NCBI GenBank assembly: GCA_052144935.1
Contig: JBKQPR010000007.1
Location: forward strand, 1 to 22,688
Source: JOPF133 sp052144935
GTDB taxonomy: Bacteria; Acidobacteriota; Terriglobia; Bryobacterales; Bryobacteraceae
Direction of reading: 5' to 3'
DNA: 22,688 nt
The notes under the pieces are model-generated. The model searched no databases and was not told the origin of the DNA. It saw nothing but the letters and a program-made list of their open reading frames with translations. Position 1 is the stretch's first letter, and the number at the start of each line of letters is the position of its first letter. The translations under genes were made by a program, and so were the position numbers. Positions 7,233-14,795 of the stretch are shown piece by piece.

Positions 7233-9359
7233 TCAATACGGCATCCCCGGCAGAGGCGGCAACACCGGCGTGATCTTGCCCCACCCCTGCGTCTGCGCCG
7301 TCTTCATGTCCTTCACCAACTGATCCGGCAGGTTGGCCTTCAGCTTCGGACGGCCGCTCTGATTGGCCAACTCCCAGCCCACCGCCGCCACGGTCTTCGA
7401 AATCTGCTGGATCTCTTTGTAGTCGATCTTCTCCGGCGTATCGGTCGGCCGGTGATAGTCCACGTGCAGGCCCACAGTGAAGAACGCGATCGGAATCCCC
7501 ACCTTGGCGAAGTTATAGTGGTCGCTGCGGTAGAAGATCCGCTGCCCGCGCGGTTGCGGGCCCAGGTTATCGTGCGTGTCGTCGGGTGCGGTGGTATCGT
7601 AAAAATCGTTGATCTTCAGCTTCTGATAGCTATTGTTGACCGTCTCGATGATCTTCCCCAATTCGTCGCTGCTGACTCTCGGCCCGATCAGCAGCATCTC
7701 GCCGGGATTCACCAGCACATGGGTGGCATTGTTATCCACCGAGTTGGCGTTCTTGGTGCGGCCGATCATATCCATGTTGAGGTCGGCCACGATCTTGGCC
7801 GGGTCGACGGGAGGGAACTCGGCGAAATACTGCGATCCCCACAGCCCTTTCTCCTCGCCACCATTCCACAGGAAGATAATGGTGCGCTTCGGCCGCATCC
7901 CCTTGGCCGCTCCTTCGGCGTATTCGCGCGCGATGGCCAGGAGGCCGGTGGATCCCGAGCCATCGTCATCCGCGCCGTTGTTCACGTTGTGCCCATCGGG
8001 AAGGGGCGCGCTCAATCCGATGTGGTCCAGGTGCGCGCTCATGACCACGAACTCGTCCTTCAGCGCCGGGTCGCTGCCTTCCAACATCCCGACGACATTT
8101 TCGCCGTGGCCCGGCGTGTTGTGCACGGCCACGTGCAGGCTCAGCTTCTTGCGCGCGTTCAGCTCGAAGGAATCCAGCTTGGTATTGTTGGTCGCCGCCG
8201 AGAAGACCTGCGCGCCGGACGATTTCTCGCCCTGGAACAGCGCGTTGGTCATCTCGATTCCCGCGGTGATGGCGGGCACGCTGGGACAGGCGCCGGCCGT
8301 TTGGAACTTCACCACCTGGTAGGGCGGACCGTTCAGGTTTGCGCCGCCACGGCCACCGCGCCCGCCGTTGGGGTTGCCCATCGTGGCCGCCTGCTGAAAG
8401 TTGGCGACGGTCACCACCGCCAGCGCGCCATTCTTGGCGGCGGCTTCTTCGGGCGTCAGAAAGTCCTTGCAATTCTCGCCCAGCGGATTGGGGGCATCGG
8501 CCGCGCCGCGGCCTCCGCCCGCCGCCTCCTGCGCATTGGCTTCACCGGCGCCGGCGGCAGCACCGGCCGCTGCCGTGTCGGTGGCGCCGCCCCTGCCGCC
8601 GCGCCCGCCGCGTCCACCACCCCTGCCGCCGCGCCCGCCGCCGCCGGCGCCCTGTTGGGCGGCCAGTTCCGGCGGTAAGCCGGCGATTACCACGATCTTG
8701 CCCGTCACATCCAACCCTTCATAGGGATTGATCTTGGTTTTCTCGATGGTGTAACCGTTGCCCACGAAGACCAGATTTCCCGAAACGTCCAGCGGTTGCA
8801 CGCCCGCGCCGCCGCGTCCACCGCCGCCGCCAAAACCGCCTCCGCCGCCAACCGTCCATTCCTTGCCGTATTCGTAGTTGGTGGTTTGCGGTTCGGCATT
8901 GGCGCCGCCCTGTCCACCTCCACCGCCCTGTCCGCCGCCGAAGCCACCGCGCCCGCCGCCGCCCGGCGCGGTCAATGAAGCCTTGCTCTCCTCCGGCACA
9001 ACCTGTTTGGACACCATCTCAATGGGCATCAGGTACGGCTGCAGAGGGCCGTTAGTGCCGCTGGTCGAGCCGCCCGGTTTCAATCCCCACTCGGCCAGGT
9101 GGCTGGCCACATAGAGTGCCGCGGTATCGTAACCGCGCGACGGAAAATTGCGGCCCTCGAGCTGGTCGGAAGCCAGAAAGTAGTCGTAGATTTTCAGCTC
9201 CTGCTCGGAGATTGCCTCGGCGTTTCCGTAGCTGGGAGCGCTGGCAACAACGGTTTTCGGCGCTTTGCCTTTGGCTTTCGCATCGTCCGCCCCTTTGGTG
9301 GAGAGCGCGGCCAGAGTGAGTACGGCTACAGCGGTGGTGCTAATGATGAATCGGCGCAT
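7233..9359 (-). CDS. Secreted M28 family zinc aminopeptidase with PA domain and Gly-rich inserts
   Basis: The protein has 708 residues. It has an N-terminal signal peptide (MRRFIISTTAVAVLTLAALS). The metal-binding residues of M28 peptidases are all visible: His in SAHLDHIG (about 443), Asp in NGADDDGSG (about 465), Glu-Glu in NGGEEKGLWG (about 502), Asp in MDMIGR (about 530) and His in VDYHRPTD (about 635). The N-terminal part is a typical cap (DYFLASDQLEGRNFPSRGYDTAA) followed by a PA-type insert region. Two long Gly/Arg-rich stretches (about residues 130-190 and 235-290) interrupt the PA region and make the protein about 150 residues longer than usual relatives. It should remove N-terminal amino acids from peptides outside the cytoplasm. 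It follows the Uma2 genes by 36 bp and may be their last co-transcribed gene. The ATG at 9359 is fixed by the signal peptide. Confidence 0.93.
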   Translation of the reverse strand: MRRFIISTTAVAVLTLAALSTKGADDAKAKGKAPKTVVASAPSYGNAEAISEQELKIYDYFLASDQLEGRNFPSRGYDTAALYVASHLAEWGLKPGGSTSGTNGPLQPYLMPIEMVSKQVVPEESKASLTAPGGGGRGGFGGGQGGGGGQGGANAEPQTTNYEYGKEWTVGGGGGFGGGGGRGGAGVQPLDVSGNLVFVGNGYTIEKTKINPYEGLDVTGKIVVIAGLPPELAAQQGAGGGGRGGRGGGRGGRGGRGGATDTAAAGAAAGAGEANAQEAAGGGRGAADAPNPLGENCKDFLTPEEAAAKNGALAVVTVANFQQAATMGNPNGGRGGRGGANLNGPPYQVVKFQTAGACPSVPAITAGIEMTNALFQGEKSSGAQVFSAATNNTKLDSFELNARKKLSLHVAVHNTPGHGENVVGMLEGSDPALKDEFVVMSAHLDHIGLSAPLPDGHNVNNGADDDGSGSTGLLAIAREYAEGAAKGMRPKRTIIFLWNGGEEKGLWGSQYFAEFPPVDPAKIVADLNMDMIGRTKNANSVDNNATHVLVNPGEMLLIGPRVSSDELGKIIETVNNSYQKLKINDFYDTTAPDDTHDNLGPQPRGQRIFYRSDHYNFAKVGIPIAFFTVGLHVDYHRPTDTPEKIDYKEIQQISKTVAAVGWELANQSGRPKLKANLPDQLVKDMKTAQTQGWGKITPVLPPLPGMPY

Positions 9360-9395
9360 AGATCCTTCGAAACTGCTGAGTTGGGAACGCCGCCA

Positions 9396-9971
9396 TTATA
9401 GCGCGAACGCGTCCGCGACCTTCAGGAAAGCGGCGGGGGCGGCCAGGGGGGCAAGGGTTTCTTCTTCGCTGTACGCCATCCTCGATCGATACTGGCCATC
9501 TTGCGGTTCGCGGTGCACGATCATGCGGCGCCCGGCAATATCCAGCAGCCAATACTCGACTATGCCGGCGCGGGCATACAGCGGGCCCTTGGCATGGAAA
9601 TCGAATCCGAGCGTGGTATCTGACACCTCGATCACTAAGTGGAGGTCGTCAGGACCAGGATTAGCGTTCCTGAACTCGGTGAAGTCCCGCTTCAGGACGA
9701 AGAGATCCGGCTGGGGTTCACTGGTTGAATTGTCCTCTGGCGCCACATCGATAGGCGTTTCCTGATGGACAAAGCGTACCCCGAAAACTGTGATTAGCCA
9801 GCCGTGCAGCAGCGCCAGCGAGATCGAGTGAGGCCGATTCTGGCCCATCTTGTCGATCACGTCTCCTTCGACCAGTTCCAGACGCTCCTGATGGAGGATC
9901 TCGCAGGCTCGCTCAAACTCAGCCCGGGTCCAGCGTTTGAGCTTCACTCCTTCGAATTCCGTCGAAGTCAT
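9396..9971 (-). CDS. Uma2 family (DUF820) protein, second copy
   Basis: The protein has 191 residues from ATG 9971. Uma2 proteins have a PD-(D/E)XK restriction-endonuclease fold. Visible family features are KLKRWTRAEFERA at the start, LELVEGDVIDKMGQN, the acidic motif SEPQPDLFVLKRD, and the core strand HLVIEVSDTTLGFDFHAKGPLYARAGIVEYWLLD with the Glu and the later Lys expected in the active site. The function of the family is not established, and many are stand-alone or expanded into large paralogous sets. The reading frame stays open to 10133, but the extra N-terminus is the shadow of the upstream gene. ATG 9971 overlaps the upstream stop in an ATGA tetranucleotide, which points to translational coupling. 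AGGGG lies about 8 bp ahead of it. Confidence 0.9.
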   Translation of the reverse strand: MTSTEFEGVKLKRWTRAEFERACEILHQERLELVEGDVIDKMGQNRPHSISLALLHGWLITVFGVRFVHQETPIDVAPEDNSTSEPQPDLFVLKRDFTEFRNANPGPDDLHLVIEVSDTTLGFDFHAKGPLYARAGIVEYWLLDIAGRRMIVHREPQDGQYRSRMAYSEEETLAPLAAPAAFLKVADAFAL

Positions 9972-10570
9972 CGCCCGCCCCTCACGAATGCGTCGCCAAT
10001 CCGCAGAAAGGCCGTGGGAGCAGCCAACGGCGCCACGCTGTCTTCGGCGCCGAAAACGGTCACTGTGCGATAGCCCTCCGCTTGCGGGTCGCGATGCACA
10101 ATCATGCGGCGTCCGGCGACGTCTAATACCCAATAATCGGCAATGCGCGCGCGGGCGTACAGTGCCGCTTTGGTGGTTAGGTCGAAACGAAGCGAGGAAT
10201 CCGCTATCTCGACCACCAGTTGGAGATCTTCAGGGCCGGGTCTTCCTTTGTCGATGTAATATTGGAGATCCTGCTTCGTGACGATGAGGTCCGGCTCCGG
10301 TTCGCTGGTTGGATTATCCTGTGGCGCCACGTCAATCGAGGGTTCAGGAACCACCCGGAGCAGTCCGAAAATCCCCACCAGCCACGCCTGCAAGACCACC
10401 AGCGAGCTTACGTGCCGCCAATTCTTACCCATCTTGTCGATCAATTTCCCTTCGACCAGTTCCAGGTGCTGCTCGGGCAGCAGTTCGGAGACTTGCTCGC
10501 ACTCCGCACGGGTCCAACGCTTCCGGGCCAGTTCCGAACAGACGCACAAATCCACCTCAGCGCTAAGCAT
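9968..10570 (-). CDS. Uma2 family (DUF820) protein, first copy
   Basis: The protein has 200 residues and is a clear paralogue of the gene that overlaps its 3' end: both share KRWTRAE, LELVEG..IDKMG.N, IDVAP.DN.TSEP.PDL, VEI/V.D..L.FD...K..LYARA.I..YW.LD.AGRRMIVHR and the tail LAPLAAP.AFL. The putative nuclease residues (Asp in PDLIV, Glu in LVVEIADSS, Lys in TTKAALYA) are present. GGAGAGGTGAAGCG precedes the ATG at 10570 as a good ribosome binding site, and the stop TGA overlaps the next start. The pair probably arose by tandem duplication. Whether it cuts DNA cannot be told from sequence. Confidence 0.9.
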   Translation of the reverse strand: MLSAEVDLCVCSELARKRWTRAECEQVSELLPEQHLELVEGKLIDKMGKNWRHVSSLVVLQAWLVGIFGLLRVVPEPSIDVAPQDNPTSEPEPDLIVTKQDLQYYIDKGRPGPEDLQLVVEIADSSLRFDLTTKAALYARARIADYWVLDVAGRRMIVHRDPQAEGYRTVTVFGAEDSVAPLAAPTAFLRIGDAFVRGGR

Positions 10571-10609
10571 CGCTTCACCTCTCCAAATTATATCCCGCGC
10601 CGGCCTGAA

Positions 10610-11317
10610 CTAACTCGCCACGCGCGTCACGCCACTGAGGCTCCGGGCACAAACCGCCGTGAACGCCTGCACCAGCGGATTGGGCTGCGCGCCCAATTCC
10701 GGCTGGAACAGGGTGGCCACGAAAAACGGGTGGCCATCCAGCTCCACGGCGCGGATTTCGTCCTGGTCGTCCACCGCCGTCACCATCAGGTGCTGGCCCT
10801 CCAGGAGGCGCCGATAGCGGCCGTTCAGCCCGAAACTGCAGCGGTATTCTTCCACCGTTTCCGGCTTGCCGTAGGCCTTCCGCAAGATCGATCCGGGGGA
10901 CAGCCGGACCCGCGCCTTGACTCCCAACAGCGCGCAGCCCAGCGGTGAAATCAGCGGCATGGCCGCCTTGGGGTTGGATTTTTGATGGTCGGCGGCCGCC
11001 AGGCCCAGCACGTTGCGCGCATACTCGATGAGCGCATACTGGAAACCCGCCGACGTACCCAGGAAGGGCGTGCGCGCCACCCGCGCGTGCCGTATGGCCC
11101 GCAGTACTCCCTCGGCGCTGCGATACGGCATGCCGGGAACACACCACAAGCCCGCAAATTCCGCCAGCGACTCGCCGTTGCCAACGGTGTCCGAGGCGAC
11201 CCAGACACATTCCACCGCTCCGCCCGAGGCCGCCGAAAGCGCCTGGGGAATCGCAAGATGGGCCCTCTGTTGCTCGTTAAACTCGCCTATGAGTCCGACT
11301 CGATACGAGGAGTGCAT
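10610..11317 (-). CDS. CTP synthase C-terminal region-related protein (class I GATase fold, catalytic residues lost)
   Basis: The protein has 235 residues and the shape of the glutamine amidotransferase domain of CTP synthase: VGLIGEF at the start, a GLWCVPGMPY loop (about 56-65), the nucleophile elbow GTSAGFQYALIEYARNVLG (87-105), and a terminal LFQPEL (203-208). It lacks the N-terminal synthase domain. In working GATases the elbow is GxCxG and the end motif is HPE. Here Ser89 stands in place of Cys and Gln205 in place of His. It is thus unlikely to release ammonia from glutamine by the usual mechanism. A family of such stand-alone proteins is known as CTP synthase C-terminal region-related (seleno)proteins. 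Its role is unknown. The gene lies 74 bp after the squalene-hopene cyclase gene on the same strand, which suggests co-transcription. The ATG at 11317 has no strong Shine-Dalgarno sequence. Confidence 0.8.
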   Translation of the reverse strand: MHSSYRVGLIGEFNEQQRAHLAIPQALSAASGGAVECVWVASDTVGNGESLAEFAGLWCVPGMPYRSAEGVLRAIRHARVARTPFLGTSAGFQYALIEYARNVLGLAAADHQKSNPKAAMPLISPLGCALLGVKARVRLSPGSILRKAYGKPETVEEYRCSFGLNGRYRRLLEGQHLMVTAVDDQDEIRAVELDGHPFFVATLFQPELGAQPNPLVQAFTAVCARSLSGVTRVAS

Positions 11318-11391
11318 GGCGGTATTCTGTCACGCGGCGGCAGGGATGTGCAACAAGTGACAGCAGCCACCGGCAGCCACCGGACGGTGGA

Positions 11392-13401
11392 TTAACGGAG
11401 CTGAGCCAAAGCCAGCAGAGGGAAGTACTCCCGGTACATGCCGTAAGTCAGGTAGAACACGTTGGGGAAACCGGTTCCGGTGGTGGCCTCTTCCGCCCAG
11501 TCGCCGTCGGGCCGTTGCCGGTCCAGCAGATACTGCGCGCCGCGCCGCGCCTCCGCCGAATCGCGCTCCCCGACCGCTGCCAGCCCCAGCAGCGCCCACG
11601 CGGTTTGCGAAGCGCAACTGTGGGCCGGCACGAACCGCTCGCGCGCATAGCTGGCGCACGATTCGCCCCAGCCACCGTCCGGATTCTGAATCGACCGCAG
11701 CCACCGGGCGGCCTTGGCGACGGCTTCCCGCACACCGGGCGCGCCGTTCGCGGCACTGCTTGCGGCGCCGCTCGCGGCATTGCTCGCGGCATTGCTCGCC
11801 GCATGGCTGGCCGCCAGCCCACGCATGGCCAGAAACGAGCCGTAGATATAGTTCACGCCCCACCTTCCGTACCAGCTTCCGTCCTCCTCCTGGGCCTTCA
11901 GCAGGTAGGCTACGCCGCGCCGCACCGCTTCGTGGCCCGCCATGCCACGGCGGCACAGCGATTCCACCACGCGACCGGTAATGTCGGGGCAGGTGGGATC
12001 CAGCATGGCGTTGTGGTCGGCAAACGGCACCTGGTTCAGCACCGCCCAGTTATTGTCCACATCGAAGGCCGCCCAGCCGCCGTCTTCCGATTGCATGGCC
12101 AGCAGCCATTGGATGGCGCGCCGCTCGGCCGCCGCCTGCGCCTGCGGGTTGGAAGCCTTGGCGTGGAGCAGCGCCAGCAGCACCATGGCGGTATCGTCGA
12201 TGTCGGGATAGAACTCGTTGGCGAACTCGAAGGCCCAGCCCGAGGGCTCGGTGCCGGGGCGCTTCACCGACCAGTCGCCTTTGCGCCGCACCTCTTTCGA
12301 AATCAGCCAATCGGCCGCCCGCGTCATCCGCGGGTCGCCGGCGTTACCGGCCTCGCCCAGCGCGAACGCGGCGATAGCGGTGTCCCAAATCGGCGATACG
12401 CAGGGCTGAAAAATGAAGCGCTCCGGAGTCTCGATCATGAGCGATTCGAAATGGCGGATGGCCTCCACCAGGTCCGGATGGTCGCGCGGATAACCCAGCG
12501 CGTCCAGCGCCATGATGAAGTACATCATCGCGGGATAGATCGCGCCCAGCCCCTCGGTGAAGCGGGTGCGGTCCAGAATCCAGTGTTCGGCCTCGCGGAT
12601 GGCGGCTCCGCGCAGCCGCTCCGAACCGCGCTTCTCCCACACCTTGAACATGCGGTCCAGGTGGTGGAACAGCACTGCCAGCCCGGTTCGTTTGGGCAGT
12701 TCCATGCTGGCCCCGGGCAGCAGCAGCTCGTCCACCGTGAATCCCGAGGGCGCCCGGCGGTTAGACCCGCGCGCCTGCACAATCGAGAGCGGCACCAGGA
12801 TCGAGCGCGTCCACGACGACATCTCGTAGAGCACGTTGCCTGGCAGCATGGTGATCTCAGGAGGCACCGAAGGCGCGTGTTTCCGTGGGTATAGCCCAAA
12901 CAAGCTCAAGTTGATCTTGACGTAGCTGTTGGCGGCCTGCAATCCCCCCAGCGCCAGCACGCGCTCGCGCGCCCGGACGAGCGCTTCCGGTTCCAGAGGG
13001 CCCCCCACGGGACACCCTGCCATTCCGGCCAGTTTCAGAGCGCAGTAGGCCTTCACCGTGGCACTCACATCCGAATGGCCGCCGTGATAGATGTTGAAGC
13101 CGCCGTCCGGCAGTTGGCGCTCCAGAATCGCGCGGCAGGCCCTTTCCACGCGTCCGCGCGAGGGCGGGTTCCACTGCGCGCCCTCCGGCTGATGCAGCCA
13201 GAGCTGCAGCAGGATATAGTCGGATTCGAGCGTCGTGTCGGCCGTCAGCTCGCCGCACCAGAAGCCGTCGGCGGCTTGCTGCCGAAACAGCGCGCGGCTC
13301 GACCGCGCCACCGCCTCCATCACCTCTTCGCGCCCGACGCGGGCCGTCATGGCCTGTTCGCCGCGCCAGCCAGTGGCAGACTCCATCTGTTCGTAAGACA
13401 T
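11392..13401 (-). CDS. shc: Squalene-hopene cyclase
   Basis: The protein has 669 residues, within the normal 630-720 range. It cyclises squalene to hopene and hopanol, the base of the hopanoid lipids that order bacterial membranes. The acid motif DIDDTAM is present (DxDD, 400-403). Several QW-type repeats are visible, such as QLPDGGFNIY (about 96-105), SEDGGWAAFDVDNNWAV (438-453), EEDGSWYGRWGVNY (505-518) and NPDGGWGESC nearer the end. The enzyme is a peripheral membrane protein on the inner face of the cytoplasmic membrane. An Ala/Ser/Asn-rich loop at residues 530-554 is encoded by a 12-bp tandem repeat and is not part of the usual fold. The first ATG at 13401 is used here, and the next in-frame Met (residue 6) is an equally possible start. 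The promoter must lie in or next to the 38 bp shared with the divergent gene at 13440. Confidence 0.96.
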   Translation of the reverse strand: MSYEQMESATGWRGEQAMTARVGREEVMEAVARSSRALFRQQAADGFWCGELTADTTLESDYILLQLWLHQPEGAQWNPPSRGRVERACRAILERQLPDGGFNIYHGGHSDVSATVKAYCALKLAGMAGCPVGGPLEPEALVRARERVLALGGLQAANSYVKINLSLFGLYPRKHAPSVPPEITMLPGNVLYEMSSWTRSILVPLSIVQARGSNRRAPSGFTVDELLLPGASMELPKRTGLAVLFHHLDRMFKVWEKRGSERLRGAAIREAEHWILDRTRFTEGLGAIYPAMMYFIMALDALGYPRDHPDLVEAIRHFESLMIETPERFIFQPCVSPIWDTAIAAFALGEAGNAGDPRMTRAADWLISKEVRRKGDWSVKRPGTEPSGWAFEFANEFYPDIDDTAMVLLALLHAKASNPQAQAAAERRAIQWLLAMQSEDGGWAAFDVDNNWAVLNQVPFADHNAMLDPTCPDITGRVVESLCRRGMAGHEAVRRGVAYLLKAQEEDGSWYGRWGVNYIYGSFLAMRGLAASHAASNAASNAASGAASSAANGAPGVREAVAKAARWLRSIQNPDGGWGESCASYARERFVPAHSCASQTAWALLGLAAVGERDSAEARRGAQYLLDRQRPDGDWAEEATTGTGFPNVFYLTYGMYREYFPLLALAQLR
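11749..11808. repeat. 12-bp in-frame tandem repeat inside shc (five units)
   Basis: Five units of 12 bp based on CGCGGCATTGCT run from 11749 to 11808, and the third and fourth are identical. They encode an Ala-Ala-Ser/Asn-type low-complexity loop in the cyclase without breaking the frame. Confidence 0.85.
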
Positions 13402-13439
13402 GGACCGAAGTTTCTATAGTAACAACGTAAACTGGGTAC

Positions 13440-14063
13440 ATGGACTGGCAACTGGAAGCTGCCGAGGCCCGCGTGCTCGGCTCGCTGATGGAGAAGGAGA
13501 TCACCACTCCGGAATACTACCCGCTCTCGCTCAACGCGCTGGTGAACGCCTGCAACCAGAAATCCAATCGCGAGCCGGTGGTGAACTACGACGACGACAC
13601 CGTGGAGCACGCCCTGGAAGGCCTGCGCGCCAAAGGTTTGGCGGTGCGCATCAGCGGCCGCGACAGCCGCGTTCCCAAACACGGCCAGCGCTTCACCGAG
13701 ACGCTGAACCTGGGCCGCCGCGAGGCCGCCGTAATCTGCCTGCTGCTGCTGCGCGGGCCGCAGACGGTCGGCGAGTTGCGCACCCGTTCCGAGCGCCTGT
13801 ATCCATTTGAAGACCTGGAAGGCGTCGAGAGCACCTTGAATCGCCTGGCGGAGATGGGGTTCACGAAGCGCCTGCCGCGGCAGCCGGGCTTTAAGGAACC
13901 GCGCCACGCGCACCTGCTCTCGGGCGACATCGAGGTGACCGAAGAAGGCCCCGCGCCGGTGGCCGAAGCGGGGCCGTCACTGCGCGAGCGCGTCAACGTG
14001 CTGGAGGAGGAAGTGGCGGATTTGAAGCGACGGTTTGAGGAGTTCAAGAGGAATTTCGAGTAG
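13440..14063 (+). CDS. YceH family (DUF480) protein
   Basis: The protein has 207 residues, close to YceH of E. coli. Family features run from the start: EARVLGSLMEKEITTPEYYPLSLNALVNACNQKSNREPV (about residues 8-46), then DDDTVEHALEGLRAKGLAV, RVPKHGQRF, RREAAVICLLLLRGPQTVGELRTRSERLYPF, and the FTKRLPRQPGFKEPRHAHL block. The fold is two winged-helix domains. A C-terminal coiled coil follows (LRERVNVLEEEVADLKRRFEEFKRNFE). The role is uncharacterised, and the fold suggests DNA or protein binding. It diverges from shc with only 38 bp between the starts. TATAGT at about 13415-13420 may serve as a -10 box. Confidence 0.93.
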   Translation: MDWQLEAAEARVLGSLMEKEITTPEYYPLSLNALVNACNQKSNREPVVNYDDDTVEHALEGLRAKGLAVRISGRDSRVPKHGQRFTETLNLGRREAAVICLLLLRGPQTVGELRTRSERLYPFEDLEGVESTLNRLAEMGFTKRLPRQPGFKEPRHAHLLSGDIEVTEEGPAPVAEAGPSLRERVNVLEEEVADLKRRFEEFKRNFE

Positions 14064-14072
14064 GAGAGCGCG

Positions 14073-14486
14073 TCAGAGTGGAATAACCTTGAGACCGGGG
14101 ATCATCCGGAAGTGGCGCAGGTTAGCCGTTCCAACCCCGTAGCCGAGTTCCAGAGCGCTGGCGCCGATCAGTAGATCCGAAAGCGGGATTCGGAGACCCT
14201 TCGCTTGGCTCTGCCCGTCGATCCGTCCAGCGCGGAGGGCGATCGGCACCGTCACCGGCTGAATCGGAACACCGGTCAATAGCTCGTCAAGGAAACGCTG
14301 CCGGCGGTCGCGGCGTTCCGCTGTGTCAGCCCGGGTGATGCCGTGAGCGAGCTCGAGGACGGTGACCACCGAAACGGCGATCCGCTCGTCACCAGTTTCG
14401 GCCACCACAGCTTCGAGAAGTTGGCGGGCGTTCTTGCCCTGGCGTTCGGTGGCGACAGCGGCCGTCGAATCGAGGATCAGTCCCAA
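14073..14486 (-). CDS. PIN domain ribonuclease toxin, VapC type
   Basis: The protein has 137 residues from the TTG at 14486. The PIN-domain acidic residues are visible: Asp in LILDSTAAVA near the start, Glu in VVTVLELAHG, and Asp in IPLSDLLIGASALE, followed by the strand TANLRHF that usually reads TxNxxDF. VapC toxins are Mg-dependent RNases that cut tRNA or rRNA when not held by the antitoxin. The open frame runs up to 14594, but those extra codons lie inside the antitoxin gene and look like its shadow. From TTG 14486 the gene overlaps the antitoxin stop by 10 bp, the usual coupled layout. One acidic residue of the last motif (the D of NxxDF) is replaced by His, which may lower activity. Confidence 0.85.
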   Translation of the reverse strand: MGLILDSTAAVATERQGKNARQLLEAVVAETGDERIAVSVVTVLELAHGITRADTAERRDRRQRFLDELLTGVPIQPVTVPIALRAGRIDGQSQAKGLRIPLSDLLIGASALELGYGVGTANLRHFRMIPGLKVIPL

Positions 14487-14749
14487 ACCGGAGGCTCCAG
14501 GGGCTCTCGATGGGCCTCGATCGCCGCTTCGACATCCTTCGCGAAATCGGGATCGATCGTCGCTGTGGAGTCGGCCGGCAGCAGCGCGATGCACTCGGAG
14601 ATGGTACGGCCGGGACCTTGCGGAGTCTTGATGACCGCCACCGGACGGTGGTCCTGCTCGACGATCACTTCGACGCCCTCCTGGACCTTGGCCAACACGG
14701 CGTGGAGATCGCGGGCGAGTTCGGCTTCGGTAATGCGGACGGTGGCCAT
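14477..14749 (-). CDS. Phd/YefM-like antitoxin, VapB type
   Basis: The protein has 90 residues. The N-terminal 50 residues are a Phd/YefM fold that binds operator DNA: MATVRITEAELARDLHAVLAKVQEGVEVIVEQDHRPVAVIKTP. The C-terminal part, with its DPDFAKDVEAAIEAH stretch, should wrap around the PIN toxin. It precedes the toxin gene and overlaps it by 10 bp, so the two form one operon that is probably self-repressed. The start ATG at 14749 lies 46 bp downstream of the hrpB stop on the same strand. Confidence 0.9.
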   Translation of the reverse strand: MATVRITEAELARDLHAVLAKVQEGVEVIVEQDHRPVAVIKTPQGPGRTISECIALLPADSTATIDPDFAKDVEAAIEAHREPLEPPVWD

Positions 14750-14795
14750 CGCTTCGATGATAGCGTTTCCGCCGCGTCGCTGTCCTGTTCGGCGG

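Noticed and set aside
7053..8678. Plus-strand open frame of 541 codons
   Set aside because: It is antisense to the M28 peptidase, whose metal ligands and signal peptide prove the other strand.
9972..10133. N-terminal extension of the second Uma2 protein
   Set aside because: It covers the end of the first Uma2 gene in another frame, has no Uma2 character, and a well-placed ATG overlaps the upstream stop.
11515..12894. Plus-strand open frame of 459 codons
   Set aside because: It is antisense to shc, which has DxDD and QW motifs.
14477..14594. N-terminal extension of the PIN toxin to 14594
   Set aside because: The extra residues are out-of-frame translation of the antitoxin gene and the PIN fold begins at GLILDS.
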